Notes under the pieces: model-generated
Told to the model about the DNA's origin: nothing
The model's input: the letters and a program-made list of their open reading frames with translations, nothing else
Databases searched by the model: none
Assembly: GCA_024691085.1 (NCBI GenBank)
Contig: JAILNX010000032.1
Location: 1 to 64,000 of the forward strand
Direction: 5' to 3'
Origin: Clostridiales bacterium
Lineage (GTDB): Bacteria; Bacillota; Clostridia; Christensenellales; CAG-138
DNA length: 64,000 nucleotides
Made by a program: the position numbers and the translations under genes
Shown here: positions 17,741 through 26,770 of the stretch, piece by piece
How positions within the stretch are numbered: the stretch's first letter is position 1
How the letters are laid out: each line of letters starts with the position of its first letter

Positions 17741-17773
17741 AAAGTTTAGCGGTTCTAAACTTTCGGTTTAGAA
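17741..17773. promoter_or_regulatory. Overlapping palindromic operators at the polyamine promoter
   Basis: AAAGTTTAG-CGGTT-CTAAACTTT (17741-17763) overlaps TTCTAAAC-TTTCG-GTTTAGAA (17753-17773); three GTTTAG half-sites in alternating orientation. The location over the start of transcription suggests autorepression by the XRE-cupin protein encoded immediately downstream. Confidence 0.65.
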
Positions 17774-17811
17774 TCATTTACAGGCACATTCCGCTTTATG
17801 GAGGCGATAGC

Positions 17812-18354
17812 TTGATCGATTTGGGTGACAGGATAAAACGGCGCAGGCAGAAGCTCGGTCTTACTCAGGAGGAGCTTGCGGCGAGGACGGAGCTTTCGAA
17901 GGGCTTTATCAGCCAGCTCGAACGCAACCTCACGTCGCCGTCGATAGCCACGCTGATGGACATACTCGAGGTACTCGGCGTCGACATCTCCGATTTCTTT
18001 GCTAAGGACGAGGACGAGAAGGTCGTCTTTACGCCGGACGATATGTTCGAGAAGACCGAAGAAGAGGTCAACTCCACGATCCTCTGGCTTGTTCCGAACG
18101 CGCAGAAGAACGCGATCGAGCCTATCATGGTCACCATCCGCGCGGGCGGATCGACCTATCCCGACGACCCGCACGACGGCGAGGAGTTCGGCTACGTGCT
18201 CTCGGGCAGCGTCACGCTGGTGCTTGGGCTTCGCCGGTTTAAGCTCCACAAGGGCGACAGCTTCTGCTTCAAGCCGACGGAGGAGCACTACCTTATGAAC
18301 AACGCTCAGCGCGAGGCGAGAGTTATCTGGGTCTCGACGCCTCCGTCTTTCTGA
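17812..18354 (+). CDS. XRE-family regulator with C-terminal cupin sensor (polyamine operon regulator)
   Basis: A 180-residue protein with an XRE helix-turn-helix (about 4-60: L-G-L-T-Q-E-E-L-A, S-K-G-F-I-S-Q-L-E-R) and a cupin_2 domain (about 105-180: H-D-G-E-E-F-G-Y-V-L-S-G, H-K-G-D-S-F-C-F). It starts with TTG, 5 nt after GGAGGCG. The architecture is that of PuuR-type regulators, which sense a small ligand in the cupin. Being first in the potABCD operon and next to GTTTAG palindromes, it most likely represses its own operon until a polyamine-related signal changes. Confidence 0.9.
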   Translation: MIDLGDRIKRRRQKLGLTQEELAARTELSKGFISQLERNLTSPSIATLMDILEVLGVDISDFFAKDEDEKVVFTPDDMFEKTEEEVNSTILWLVPNAQKNAIEPIMVTIRAGGSTYPDDPHDGEEFGYVLSGSVTLVLGLRRFKLHKGDSFCFKPTEEHYLMNNAQREARVIWVSTPPSF

Positions 18355-18379
18355 TAAGACGACATAACGGGGGACAGCT

Positions 18380-19486
18380 ATGGAAAACAAAAAGCTTATC
18401 GAGTTAAAACATATTACAAAGGAATACGACGGCGACCTCGCCCTTGACGATATCAATCTTTACATAAGAGACGGCGAGTTCCTTACCCTGCTCGGGCCTT
18501 CGGGCTGCGGCAAGACAACGCTTCTGCGCACCATCGCGGGATTCATCACGCCGACCTCGGGCGAAGTCTTTATCGACGGCGTCAACATGAAGGGCATCCC
18601 TCCATATAAGAGGCAGGTCAACACCGTATTCCAGAAATACGCGCTCTTTCCTCATCTCAACGTCTTCGACAACGTAGCCTTCGGTCTCAACATCAAGAAG
18701 GTCCCGAAGGACGAGATCAAAAGGCGCGTCACCGAGATGCTCGAGCTCGTCAATCTTGCCGGCTACGAAAAGCGCTGGATCGAGCAGCTTTCGGGCGGCC
18801 AGCAGCAGCGAGTCGCCATTGCCCGCGCGCTCGTGAACGAGCCGGAGGTCCTGCTTCTGGACGAGCCTCTCGGCGCGCTCGACTTAAAGCTCAGGAAGGG
18901 CATGCAGATCGAGCTCAAGCGAATGCAGCAGAGGCTCGGCATCACGTTCATCTACGTCACGCACGACCAGGAGGAAGCCCTCACGATGAGCGATACCATC
19001 GTCGTTATGAACAAGGGCGTCATCCAGCAGATCGGCAGTCCGATCGACGTTTACAACGAGCCGAAGAACCGCTTTGTCGCGAGGTTCATAGGCGAGAGCA
19101 ATATCTTTGAAGGCACGATGGTGAGGGATCTTCTCGTCAACTTCCACGGCATCGATTACGAGTGCGTGGACAAGGGCTTCGGCGAGAACGTGCCGGTCGA
19201 TATCGTCATCCGTCCCGAGGACGTCGATATCGTGAAGCCGGACGAGGCGCCGCTTAACGGCGTCATCACGAACGTCATATTCATGGGCGTTCACTATGAG
19301 TTCACCGTCGACTGCGGCGGCAGCATCTGGAAGGTGCATTCGACCGATTTCGTTCCCGTCGGGGACACGGTCGGGCTCCAGATACTCCCCGACGCGATAC
19401 ATATCATGCATCCCGAACCCAAGGCGGACATCGACGTTACTTCGGACGCGGAGCCTTTACCAGCCGAAGCGGAGGGCAACGAGTAA
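18380..19486 (+). CDS. potA: Spermidine/putrescine ABC transporter ATP-binding protein
   Basis: A 368-residue ATPase with Walker [10 protein letters not shown] (38-46), Q-loop V-F-Q-K-Y-A-L-F-P, signature L-S-G-G-Q-Q-Q-R (about 133-140), Walker B L-L-L-D-E-P and switch H (T-H-D-Q). The C-terminal TOBE_2 domain (about 275-350) begins around V-I-R-P-E-D-V-D-I. This is the standard length and layout for PotA. Second gene of the operon, 25 nt after the regulator; the stop codon abuts the potB ATG. Confidence 0.95.
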   Translation: MENKKLIELKHITKEYDGDLALDDINLYIRDGEFLTLLGPSGCGKTTLLRTIAGFITPTSGEVFIDGVNMKGIPPYKRQVNTVFQKYALFPHLNVFDNVAFGLNIKKVPKDEIKRRVTEMLELVNLAGYEKRWIEQLSGGQQQRVAIARALVNEPEVLLLDEPLGALDLKLRKGMQIELKRMQQRLGITFIYVTHDQEEALTMSDTIVVMNKGVIQQIGSPIDVYNEPKNRFVARFIGESNIFEGTMVRDLLVNFHGIDYECVDKGFGENVPVDIVIRPEDVDIVKPDEAPLNGVITNVIFMGVHYEFTVDCGGSIWKVHSTDFVPVGDTVGLQILPDAIHIMHPEPKADIDVTSDAEPLPAEAEGNE

Positions 19487-20308
19487 ATGAAAAGAACGCG
19501 TATCGCATATCCCTATATTTTTGTATGGATGCCGATATTCATCGTGGCGCCTCTGATCTTCGTCGCGTACTACACCTTCTTTGACAAGGGGCATTTCACG
19601 ACTGAGTATATCACCCAGGTGTTCTCCGAGCGAACGTATCTTCCCACGTTCTGGAACTCCCTGTGGATCGCGCTCGTCACGACGGCCGTATGCCTGCTTA
19701 TAGGCTACCCGGTAAGCTATCTTCTCGCCAATATGAAGAAGAACACCGCCGCGCTCGTGTCGATGCTCTTCATACTGCCGATGTGGATGAATATGCTCCT
19801 GAGGACGCTCGCGTGGAGGATACTGTTGAACGACGGCGGGATCATCGCGACGGTGCTGTCCTGGATCGGGCTCGGTAATGTGCAGCTTCTCTACACTCCC
19901 GGAGCGGTCGTCGTCGCAACGATCTATGACTTCCTCCCGTTCATGATACTCCCGATCTACACAGTGCTTTCAAAGCTCGACAAGTCGCAGATCGAGGCGG
20001 CGAGGGATCTCGGCGCGAACAGCGTGCAGACTTTTATGAAGGTCGTGCTCCCGCTTTCGATGCCGGGCGTCATATCCGGAATCACGATGGTCTTCGTTCC
20101 CGCGATGAGCACCTTCGCGGTCTCGGGAATCCTCGGCGGAAAGTCCGTGCTCATGCTCGGCCAGATCATCGAGGAGAAGTTTAAAAGAGGCACGTTCGGC
20201 ATCGGCTCCACGCTGTCACTGGTGCTCCTCATACTGGTGCTCATTTCCATGGCGATAATGCGCCGGGTCGATAAGGACAACGCAGCGGAGGGAGGGACCC
20301 TCTGGTGA
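19487..20308 (+). CDS. potB: Spermidine/putrescine ABC transporter permease B
   Basis: A 273-residue inner-membrane permease with six predicted helices. The cytoplasmic EAA loop, which contacts the ATPase, is E-A-A-R-D-L-G-A-N-S-V-Q-T-F-M-K-V-V-L-P. It starts directly after the potA stop and overlaps potC by 4 nt. With PotC it forms the polyamine channel. Confidence 0.94.
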   Translation: MKRTRIAYPYIFVWMPIFIVAPLIFVAYYTFFDKGHFTTEYITQVFSERTYLPTFWNSLWIALVTTAVCLLIGYPVSYLLANMKKNTAALVSMLFILPMWMNMLLRTLAWRILLNDGGIIATVLSWIGLGNVQLLYTPGAVVVATIYDFLPFMILPIYTVLSKLDKSQIEAARDLGANSVQTFMKVVLPLSMPGVISGITMVFVPAMSTFAVSGILGGKSVLMLGQIIEEKFKRGTFGIGSTLSLVLLILVLISMAIMRRVDKDNAAEGGTLW

Positions 20309-21126
20309 AAAAGATCGGCAAATTTTTAAGGGGAGCTTACCTCGGCATAGTCCTGTTCTTCATGTATATGCCGATCCTCATCATGATGACGATGGCGTTC
20401 ACCGACTCGAAATCCGCCTCCCGCTGGAACGGCTTCTCGCTCGGGGCGTTCAGAGAGCTTTTCGAGGACAGCGACGTTAAAGACGCTCTGATCGTCACGG
20501 TCATCGTCGCGGTCGTTTCCGCGATCTGTTCCACCGTGATCGGCACGGCTACCGCGATCGGTCTTCACTCCATGAAGAAACGGTCGAGATCCGTCGTAGA
20601 GACCATCACGCAGATCCCGATGACCAACCCGGATCTCGTCACCGGTATCTCGATGATGCTGCTCTTCTCGACCATCGGCATAAGCCAGCAGCACGGCATC
20701 CTGCGCCTTATCATCGCACATATCACGTTCAACCTTCCTTACGTGATATTCTCCGTAATGCCGAAGCTCCGCCAGTCGAGCGATATGCTCTACGAGGCGG
20801 CGATGGATCTCGGCTGCAGGCCGATACAGGCGCTCTGGAAGGTAGTCATTCCGGACATAATGCCCGGCATCGTCTCCGGCGCGCTGCTCGCGTTCACGCT
20901 CAGTCTTGACGATTTCGTCATCAGTTATTTCACGGGCGGCTCCGCGAACAACCTCTCCATGCTGATCTATTCAAGGACGAAGCGCGGAGTGGGCACGGAG
21001 TTTTGCGCGCTCTCGCTCATAATGTTCGCCGTCGTCGGCATACTCCTTCTCGTTATCAATCTCCGCTCCATAAAGCAGGAGAAGGAAGCCGCGGCGCAGA
21101 ACAAAAAAGTAATGAGGAAATCCTGA
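20305..21126 (+). CDS. potC: Spermidine/putrescine ABC transporter permease C
   Basis: A 273-residue permease starting with GTG inside the end of potB (GTGA overlap). It has six predicted helices and the EAA loop E-A-A-M-D-L-G-C-R-P-I-Q-A-L-W-K-V-V-I-P. The C-terminal tail is lysine/glutamate-rich. It acts with PotB as the membrane channel. Confidence 0.94.
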   Translation: MKKIGKFLRGAYLGIVLFFMYMPILIMMTMAFTDSKSASRWNGFSLGAFRELFEDSDVKDALIVTVIVAVVSAICSTVIGTATAIGLHSMKKRSRSVVETITQIPMTNPDLVTGISMMLLFSTIGISQQHGILRLIIAHITFNLPYVIFSVMPKLRQSSDMLYEAAMDLGCRPIQALWKVVIPDIMPGIVSGALLAFTLSLDDFVISYFTGGSANNLSMLIYSRTKRGVGTEFCALSLIMFAVVGILLLVINLRSIKQEKEAAAQNKKVMRKS

Positions 21127-21156
21127 TCAAGTTTAATAACCGAAAGGAAGAATAAT

Positions 21157-22209
21157 ATGAAAAAGTACATTTCCGCGATCCTTGCAGCATTGTTCGTCGT
21201 AACGATGCTTCCCCTTGCGCTCGTCGGCTGCGCCAACGAGAAGACCCTCAATATCCTTAACTGGGGCGACTACCTCGATAAGGACGTAAAGAACGAGTTC
21301 AAGAAGCGTACGGGCATCACAATCAAGGAGACCAACGTAACGAGCAACGAGGATATGCTCATAAAGCTCGAGCAGGAGGACTGCCCCTTCGACCTCTGCA
21401 CGCCCTCCGATTACGCCATCGAGAGGCTCATTAAGGGCGGCTGGCTTGCCGAAATCAACTACGACAACATTCCCAACATCGTCAATATCGACGAGTATTA
21501 CAGGAATCTTCCCTTCGATCCCGATAACAAGTATTCTGTTCCGTATACCTGGGGTGTTTTAGGCGTCCTTTACAATAAGACCATGGTCGACGAGGCAGAC
21601 CTCGGCTCCTGGGATATCCTCTGGAATGAGAAGTATTCCGGACAGATCTTCATGTATGACAGCATCCGCGATACCATGGCCGTCGCACTCGGCTACTGCG
21701 GATACTCCATCAACTCCACCGATCCCGACGAGCTCAAGGCCGCTGCGGACGCTCTCATCGCTCAGAGACCCCTCGTCAAGGCATGGTGCACCGATGATAT
21801 CAAGGACAACATGATCGACGGTACCGGAGCTCTCGCGGTCGTCTATTCCGGCGACGCCGTATGGTGCACGGAGCCCGAGGAGGGCAACACCGACCTCGAC
21901 TTCTTCTGCCCGGAGGGATCCAACCTCTACTTCGACAGCATGGTAATCCCCAAGAACTCCAAGAAAAAGGATATGGCAGAGCAGTTCATCAACTTCCTGC
22001 TCGAGCCTGAAATTGCCGCCAGGAACACCGAGTACATCGGCTATTCCACCCCGAACAAGGAGGTCATCCCCCTGCTTGGCGAGGATTGGGAAAACAACCA
22101 CATCTTCAATATCCCTCATGAGGAGCTTGCGACGCTTGAGATCTTCCGCGATCTCGGTGATGATATAAAGCTCTATGAGGCAGAGTGGGACAGGGTCAAC
22201 ATCCACTGA
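21157..22209 (+). CDS. potD: Spermidine/putrescine-binding lipoprotein
   Basis: A 350-residue solute-binding protein with a lipoprotein signal (A-L-V-G-C-A, Cys about 25). It opens I-L-N-W-G-D-Y-L, a PotD/PotF hallmark, and retains acidic and aromatic residues of the ligand pocket such as D-L-C-T-P-S-D-Y and Y-T-W-G-V-L-G-V. Last gene of the operon, 30 nt after potC with an AAAGGAAG ribosome site. It delivers polyamines to PotBC. Confidence 0.94.
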   Translation: MKKYISAILAALFVVTMLPLALVGCANEKTLNILNWGDYLDKDVKNEFKKRTGITIKETNVTSNEDMLIKLEQEDCPFDLCTPSDYAIERLIKGGWLAEINYDNIPNIVNIDEYYRNLPFDPDNKYSVPYTWGVLGVLYNKTMVDEADLGSWDILWNEKYSGQIFMYDSIRDTMAVALGYCGYSINSTDPDELKAAADALIAQRPLVKAWCTDDIKDNMIDGTGALAVVYSGDAVWCTEPEEGNTDLDFFCPEGSNLYFDSMVIPKNSKKKDMAEQFINFLLEPEIAARNTEYIGYSTPNKEVIPLLGEDWENNHIFNIPHEELATLEIFRDLGDDIKLYEAEWDRVNIH

Positions 22210-22231
22210 AAAGCTGATTATAAAAAACATG

Positions 22232-22270
22232 CGGTCCCGGGAACGGAGTATTCCGTTTTCGGGACCGTTT
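22232..22270 (+). terminator. Terminator of the pot operon
   Basis: Outer stem CGGTCCCG (22232-22239) / CGGGACCG (22260-22267) with an inner ACGGA/TCCGT-type pairing, followed by TTT. The T run is short and merges into the next promoter. Confidence 0.7.
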
Positions 22271-22297
22271 GCATATCCGCCTTTTCTGTGCTATAAT
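22269..22297 (+). promoter_or_regulatory. Promoter of the ddl-murF-patatin operon
   Basis: TTGCAT (22269-22274), 17 bp, TATAAT (22292-22297). Confidence 0.7.
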
Positions 22298-22335
22298 TAT
22301 AATGGTTGAATATGGAGAAAGGAATCTTGATCACG

Positions 22336-23382
22336 ATGATGAAGATCGCTGTTTTATGCGGCGGCATAAGCCCCGAAAGGGACGTATCGCTCTCGACCGG
22401 CGCGCAGGTCGCCATGGCTTTGAGAAAGAAGGGCAATCCGGTCGCTCTTATAGACTCCGCGAAGGATTATCCCGATGATTATGAACATCTTTTCACGACC
22501 GAAACGGGCGAGAAAGGGTCCGGCATAGGCGAATCCGCGCCGGACATCTCCCTTCTCGCAAAGCGCGGAGGATACTTCGGAAAGAACGTCGTTAACATTA
22601 TAAGGAGCGCCTCGATCGTCTTCAACGCCATGCACGGCGCGGCGGGCGAGGACGGTACACTGCAGGCCGTTCTCGATCTGATGGGCATCAGGTACACCGG
22701 CTCCGGCTCAAAGGGGTGCGCCATGAGTATGGACAAGACGGTCACGAAACGCCTGCTCGCGCCCGTGAAGAACGTCAGGATGCCGCGCGGCATCCACGTT
22801 ATGCGCGAGGAATACGAAAAGGATCCCGAGAAAGTCGTTAAGGACACGCTCTCGGAGGTCGGACTTCCCCTTGTTGTAAAGCCCGCGTGCGGCGGATCCT
22901 CCGTCGGAGTATCGATCGTTACCGATGCGAAGGGCCTTAAGGATGCCTTCGAGCTTTCGCTCTCCTATGAGCCGAAGGCAGTTGTCGAGGAGTTCGTCGA
23001 CGGGCGTGAGTTTTCGTGCGGCGTCCTCGGCGATATGGCGCTGCCGCCCATCGAGATAAAGCCCAAATCCGGCTTCTACGACTACCGCAACAAGTATCAG
23101 CAGGGGCTGACCGAGGAGATCTGTCCGGCGGACATCACAAAAGCCGCTTCCGATGAAATGAAGCTGGCCGCGCTCACCGTTCACCGTGAGCTGGGGCTTT
23201 CCGCCTACTCCAGAACGGATTTCAGAATGACGGCTGAGGGCGTCATCTATGCGCTTGAAGCGAACACGCTCCCCGGAATGACGGCGATGAGCCTTATCCC
23301 TCAGGAGGCGGCCGCCGTCGGGATTGGCTTCGGCGAACTTTGCGAAAAGATAATCGCGGAAAGTCTTAAAAAATATGATTGA
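22336..23382 (+). CDS. ddl: D-alanine--D-alanine ligase
   Basis: An ATP-grasp ligase of about 348 residues making D-Ala-D-Ala for peptidoglycan. It has C-G-G-I-S-P-E-R-D-V-S at the N-terminus, the A-M-H-G-A-A-G-E-D-G-T loop, the ATP-grasp lysine in L-P-L-V-V-K-P and G-G-S-S-V-G-V, and the C-terminal metal site E-A-N-T-L-P-G-M-T. Transcription probably starts near 22304, so a TTG at 22306 is unlikely; the adjacent ATGs at 22336 and 22339 follow GGAGAAAGGA, and the exact one is uncertain. It overlaps murF by 8 nt. Confidence 0.93.
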   Translation: MMKIAVLCGGISPERDVSLSTGAQVAMALRKKGNPVALIDSAKDYPDDYEHLFTTETGEKGSGIGESAPDISLLAKRGGYFGKNVVNIIRSASIVFNAMHGAAGEDGTLQAVLDLMGIRYTGSGSKGCAMSMDKTVTKRLLAPVKNVRMPRGIHVMREEYEKDPEKVVKDTLSEVGLPLVVKPACGGSSVGVSIVTDAKGLKDAFELSLSYEPKAVVEEFVDGREFSCGVLGDMALPPIEIKPKSGFYDYRNKYQQGLTEEICPADITKAASDEMKLAALTVHRELGLSAYSRTDFRMTAEGVIYALEANTLPGMTAMSLIPQEAAAVGIGFGELCEKIIAESLKKYD

Positions 23383-24733
23383 GCTTGAACTTAACGAAAT
23401 ACTGAAGGCGACGGGCGGTTATGCGAAAGTCGTACTGCCCGATACGAAAGTCAAAAGCATAATTACCGACAGCCGCAAGGCTGAGGACGGCGCGGTGTTC
23501 GTTGCGCTCAAGGGCGAGCGCGTGGACGGTCACAGCTTTATAAACGGTATTATTGGCCGCATCCTTGCCGCCGTCGTCGAAAACGAGGTCGATTCGGAAG
23601 TTCCTCAGATCGTCGTTCCTTCGACCTACGGCGCGATCCGCGATATCGGCGCGTACATAAGGGAAAAGAGCGGCGTTACCGTGATAGGCGTCACCGGCTC
23701 GGTCGGAAAAACGAGCGTCAAGGAGCTGACCGCCGCCGTCGTCTCGCAAAGGTTCAATACGCTTAAGACCGAGAAGAATCACAATAACGAGCTCGGGCTG
23801 CCTATGACGCTCTTCCGGCTCACGGAGGATGATGAAGCCGCAGTGCTTGAAATGGGCATAAGCTATTTCGGAGAGATGACACGGCTCTCCCGCATTGCAA
23901 GACCGGATATCGCGATTTTCACCAATATTGAGAACGTCCATACCGAGAATCTTATTGACCGTGACGGAGTGCTTCAGGCAAAGACCGAGCTCGTTGCGAA
24001 TATGCACGATACGCGCGGCGGGGTTCTGATACTGAACGGCGAGGATGACAAGCTTCGCGGCTATCAGGTGCCTGATAACCGCCGAGCCGTCTATTACGGC
24101 TTTGATAAAAATTTTTTCGCATATGCGGACAACATAGTCCCTCACGGGATCGAGAGCACGGATTTCACGCTTCATCTCGGCGAAGAATCGATACGCGTCG
24201 AGCTTCCCGCATCGGGAATGCATATGGTCCTCAACGCGCTTGCAGCCGCCGCGGCGGGGCATGAGATGGGGCTGACGATTTCCGAAATAAAGCGCGGACT
24301 CGAGAGCTTCGTTCAGGTCGAAGGCCGCATGACGAAGATAGACTTTAACGGAGCGACGATCATCAACGACTGCTATAACGCAAGCCCCACATCCATGGCT
24401 GCAAGTCTGACTGTTCTTAAAGAAGCTTCGGGCCGAAAGCTCGCCCTGCTTGGCGATATGCTCGAGCTCGGGGAGAGAACGGAGGAGCTTCACAGGGGGA
24501 TCGGCGCGTTGTGCGCGGAGCTTAAGCTCGACGTTCTCGTCACGGTCGGGGAGCTCGCCGGCAATATCGCGTCGGAAGCGAGGAAGAACGGCCTTGAAAA
24601 CGTGTGCGCCGTAACGAAGGAAGAGGCGGCAAAAGTATTAAAGAGTGAACTCAAGCCCGGAGACACGCTCCTCGTTAAGGCGTCGAGGGGCATGGCGCTC
24701 GAAACCGTAATAAAAGCCATTACAGAGGATTGA
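23375..24733 (+). CDS. murF: UDP-N-acetylmuramoyl-tripeptide--D-alanyl-D-alanine ligase
   Basis: A 452-residue Mur ligase that adds D-Ala-D-Ala to the UDP-MurNAc-tripeptide. It has an N-terminal domain with S-I-I-T-D-S-R-K, an ATP loop G-V-T-G-S-V-G-K-T-S-V-K-E (about 107-119), E-K-N-H-N-N-E-L-G-L-P, and the C-terminal domain with D-C-Y-N-A-S-P-T-S-M and L-G-D-M-L-E-L-G. It overlaps ddl, its functional partner. Confidence 0.95.
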   Translation: MIELELNEILKATGGYAKVVLPDTKVKSIITDSRKAEDGAVFVALKGERVDGHSFINGIIGRILAAVVENEVDSEVPQIVVPSTYGAIRDIGAYIREKSGVTVIGVTGSVGKTSVKELTAAVVSQRFNTLKTEKNHNNELGLPMTLFRLTEDDEAAVLEMGISYFGEMTRLSRIARPDIAIFTNIENVHTENLIDRDGVLQAKTELVANMHDTRGGVLILNGEDDKLRGYQVPDNRRAVYYGFDKNFFAYADNIVPHGIESTDFTLHLGEESIRVELPASGMHMVLNALAAAAAGHEMGLTISEIKRGLESFVQVEGRMTKIDFNGATIINDCYNASPTSMAASLTVLKEASGRKLALLGDMLELGERTEELHRGIGALCAELKLDVLVTVGELAGNIASEARKNGLENVCAVTKEEAAKVLKSELKPGDTLLVKASRGMALETVIKAITED

Positions 24734-24736
24734 TCG

Positions 24737-25873
24737 ATGGAAAAGAAGTTTGATCCCGGAAGAACATACGCCATCGCGCTCGGCGGAGGCGGAGCCAAGG
24801 GCGGCTACGAGGTCGGCGCGATAAAGGCTCTCATGGAGGAGGGCCTTGTCTATAACGCCGTCAGCGGCACTTCGGTAGGCGCGCTGAACGGAGCCCTTTT
24901 AGCCATGCGCGACGTAGAGAGAGCTGAGGATCTTTGGCGCAATATCAAGTATTCGCAGGTCATGGACGTCGACGACGACGAGATGAGCCGCGTATTCGAC
25001 AAGGACGTTACCGCGCATGAGCTTCGCCCGCTCTTAAGGCGCGCGATCAATATCGTGAGGGGGGGCGGCTTCGACGTGACGCCGCTTCGGAACCTTCTTA
25101 AACAGTACGTGGATCCCAAAAAGATCAAAAACTCCGACGTGGATTTCGTTGCCGTGACCTATTCGATCACCGACAAGAAGGAGGTCGTCGCGGACGTGCG
25201 CTCGCTTCCCGAGGACGATATCTGCGATATGCTCCTCGCGAGCGCGTATTTTCCCGCATTCAAGAACGAACCTCTCGTAGGCGGGAAACGGTTCACCGAC
25301 GGCGGCGTGTCCGACGTGCTGCCGATAACCCCGCTCATCGACCGCGGGTACAGGAACATAATCGCGATCAAACTGACCGGCGGACTCGGCAGGGAGCGCT
25401 ACATAAGGCCGCGGAAGGATCTCGATCTTTCTTATATCTGCCCGAAGCGCAGGCTGGGGAATACCCTTAACTTCTCGACCGAGCAGTCGGCTTATAACCT
25501 TTCGCTCGGCTATTATGACGCCAAGCGTATGATCTGGGGCTTAACCGGCGACTATTATTATCTCGAGCGCACCATTTCGGAAAGACAGGCTTACAGGGAG
25601 CTTATGGATCTTATCGCCGTCGAAACGAGAGCCGAGAACGATACGGTGTCGCTGAGAGCCGTTCATGAAAGCATTATCCCGAGGCTCGCCAAGGAACACG
25701 GCGCTGACGGCGACTATTATGACGTCCTCATAAAATACCTTGAGCATACGGGCGAGGTCTTCAAGATCCCCGAGTTCCGCATAATCAAGGACACCGTCCT
25801 GCTTTCGGAGGTCAAGGGAGAGCTCAAAAAACGCGGCGTCGCGACAATCACGCCGAAGGCTTTCAAGTCATAA
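24737..25873 (+). CDS. Patatin-like phospholipase
   Basis: A 378-residue protein. The patatin domain (about 10-215) has the oxyanion hole G-G-G-G-A-K-G-G-Y-E-V-G (15-26), nucleophile elbow G-T-S-V-G-A-L-N-G (Ser about 45) and the catalytic Asp in T-D-G-G-V-S-D-V-L-P. The remainder is helical with no recognised domain. No signal peptide, so it is a cytoplasmic acyl hydrolase acting on membrane lipids. It follows murF by 3 nt and is co-transcribed with the cell-wall genes; the link is positional only. Confidence 0.9.
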   Translation: MEKKFDPGRTYAIALGGGGAKGGYEVGAIKALMEEGLVYNAVSGTSVGALNGALLAMRDVERAEDLWRNIKYSQVMDVDDDEMSRVFDKDVTAHELRPLLRRAINIVRGGGFDVTPLRNLLKQYVDPKKIKNSDVDFVAVTYSITDKKEVVADVRSLPEDDICDMLLASAYFPAFKNEPLVGGKRFTDGGVSDVLPITPLIDRGYRNIIAIKLTGGLGRERYIRPRKDLDLSYICPKRRLGNTLNFSTEQSAYNLSLGYYDAKRMIWGLTGDYYYLERTISERQAYRELMDLIAVETRAENDTVSLRAVHESIIPRLAKEHGADGDYYDVLIKYLEHTGEVFKIPEFRIIKDTVLLSEVKGELKKRGVATITPKAFKS

Positions 25874-25886
25874 ACCCGAATAAACG

Positions 25887-25925
25887 ACGGGGAAGAGGTT
25901 CATTCCGAATCCCCGTTTTCTTTTT
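25887..25925 (+). terminator. Terminator of the ddl-murF-patatin operon
   Basis: ACGGGGA (25887-25893) / TCCCCGT (25910-25916) then TTTCTTTTT. It overlaps the last codons of the convergent amidase gene. Confidence 0.7.
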
Positions 25926-26664
25926 GGGCAAGGTAGTTCGCTATACCCTCCGCGACGCCCCGAGCAAGCAGCCGCTGATAGTCCCCGGTAATGAGCTTCG
26001 CTTCGTCGTCGGCGTTCGAAAGGAACCCGCACTCGACGAGTATGCTCGGCACCGTCGGCACCCTCAGCACGAAGAGATCCTCGGGATTTGCCGCCCTCGG
26101 CGGCCGGCCTACCGACTCGCAAAGGCTTATGATAACGCAGTCGGCGAGCGCTTTTCCCTCGGTCGAACCCTTCATATAGAACACCATCGGCCCCGATACA
26201 GTCCTGTCGCGGAACTTGTTCATGTGTATGCTGACGACGAGATCGACGTTTTCAAGCTGCATGATCTCCTTCCTGCGCGACATATCCTCGGCTTTAGTCT
26301 TTCCGATGGCTTCGCCGTCCGTTCTCGTCATGACGACGTAAAAGCCGAGCTTCGTAAGCTCCTCCGCAAGCAGCTCCGATACTTTCAGATTCAATTCCGC
26401 TTCGACCGCGCCGGTCACCGTGCCGACTGCGCCGCCGTCAAAGCCGCCGTGCCCGGCGTCGATCACTATCGCGATCGCTGATGCGGGTATGCTTATATCC
26501 GGCGAAGCCGTTTTTTCTGCGCCGAAACCGTGAGGATCCGTCATCGCGGCGATATCCTTCGAGCCCGTAAGACCTATCCACGCAAGGCTGACCGCCCCCG
26601 CGAGCACGAGAAGCGAGAGCGCGAGATCGGTAAGCCTTTTGAAATCGATCCTTTTTTTTCGCAT
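25900..26664 (-). CDS. cwlD: N-acetylmuramoyl-L-alanine amidase (CwlD-type)
   Basis: A 254-residue protein with one N-terminal membrane anchor (about 12-32) and an Amidase_3 domain (about 65-245). Zinc ligands and catalytic residues lie in V-I-D-A-G-H-G-G-F-D-G-G (His), E-A-E-L-N-L (Glu), V-S-I-H-M-N (His) and I-L-V-E-C-G-F-L-S-N (Glu). Size and single-domain layout match CwlD, which cleaves the peptide from muramic acid during spore-cortex muramic-lactam formation; a vegetative amidase cannot be excluded. Start chosen at 26664 after AAAGGACGG. Confidence 0.85.
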   Translation of the reverse strand: MRKKRIDFKRLTDLALSLLVLAGAVSLAWIGLTGSKDIAAMTDPHGFGAEKTASPDISIPASAIAIVIDAGHGGFDGGAVGTVTGAVEAELNLKVSELLAEELTKLGFYVVMTRTDGEAIGKTKAEDMSRRKEIMQLENVDLVVSIHMNKFRDRTVSGPMVFYMKGSTEGKALADCVIISLCESVGRPPRAANPEDLFVLRVPTVPSILVECGFLSNADDEAKLITGDYQRLLARGVAEGIANYLAQKENGDSE

Positions 26665-26724
26665 AATGAAAGCCGTCCTTTCACTAATCCATACGGCGCG
26701 GCCTTTCATGTTATGCGCGAAAAC

Positions 26725-26761
26725 AAAAAAAGACGCCGTTTCGTTAAAAACGGCGTCTTTG
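26725..26761 (-). terminator. Terminator of the MarR-ABC exporter operon
   Basis: AAAGACGCCGTTT/AAACGGCGTCTTT stem with a U run on the minus strand (A run at 26725-26731). Confidence 0.85.
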
Positions 26762-26770
26762 CATTTAGCC

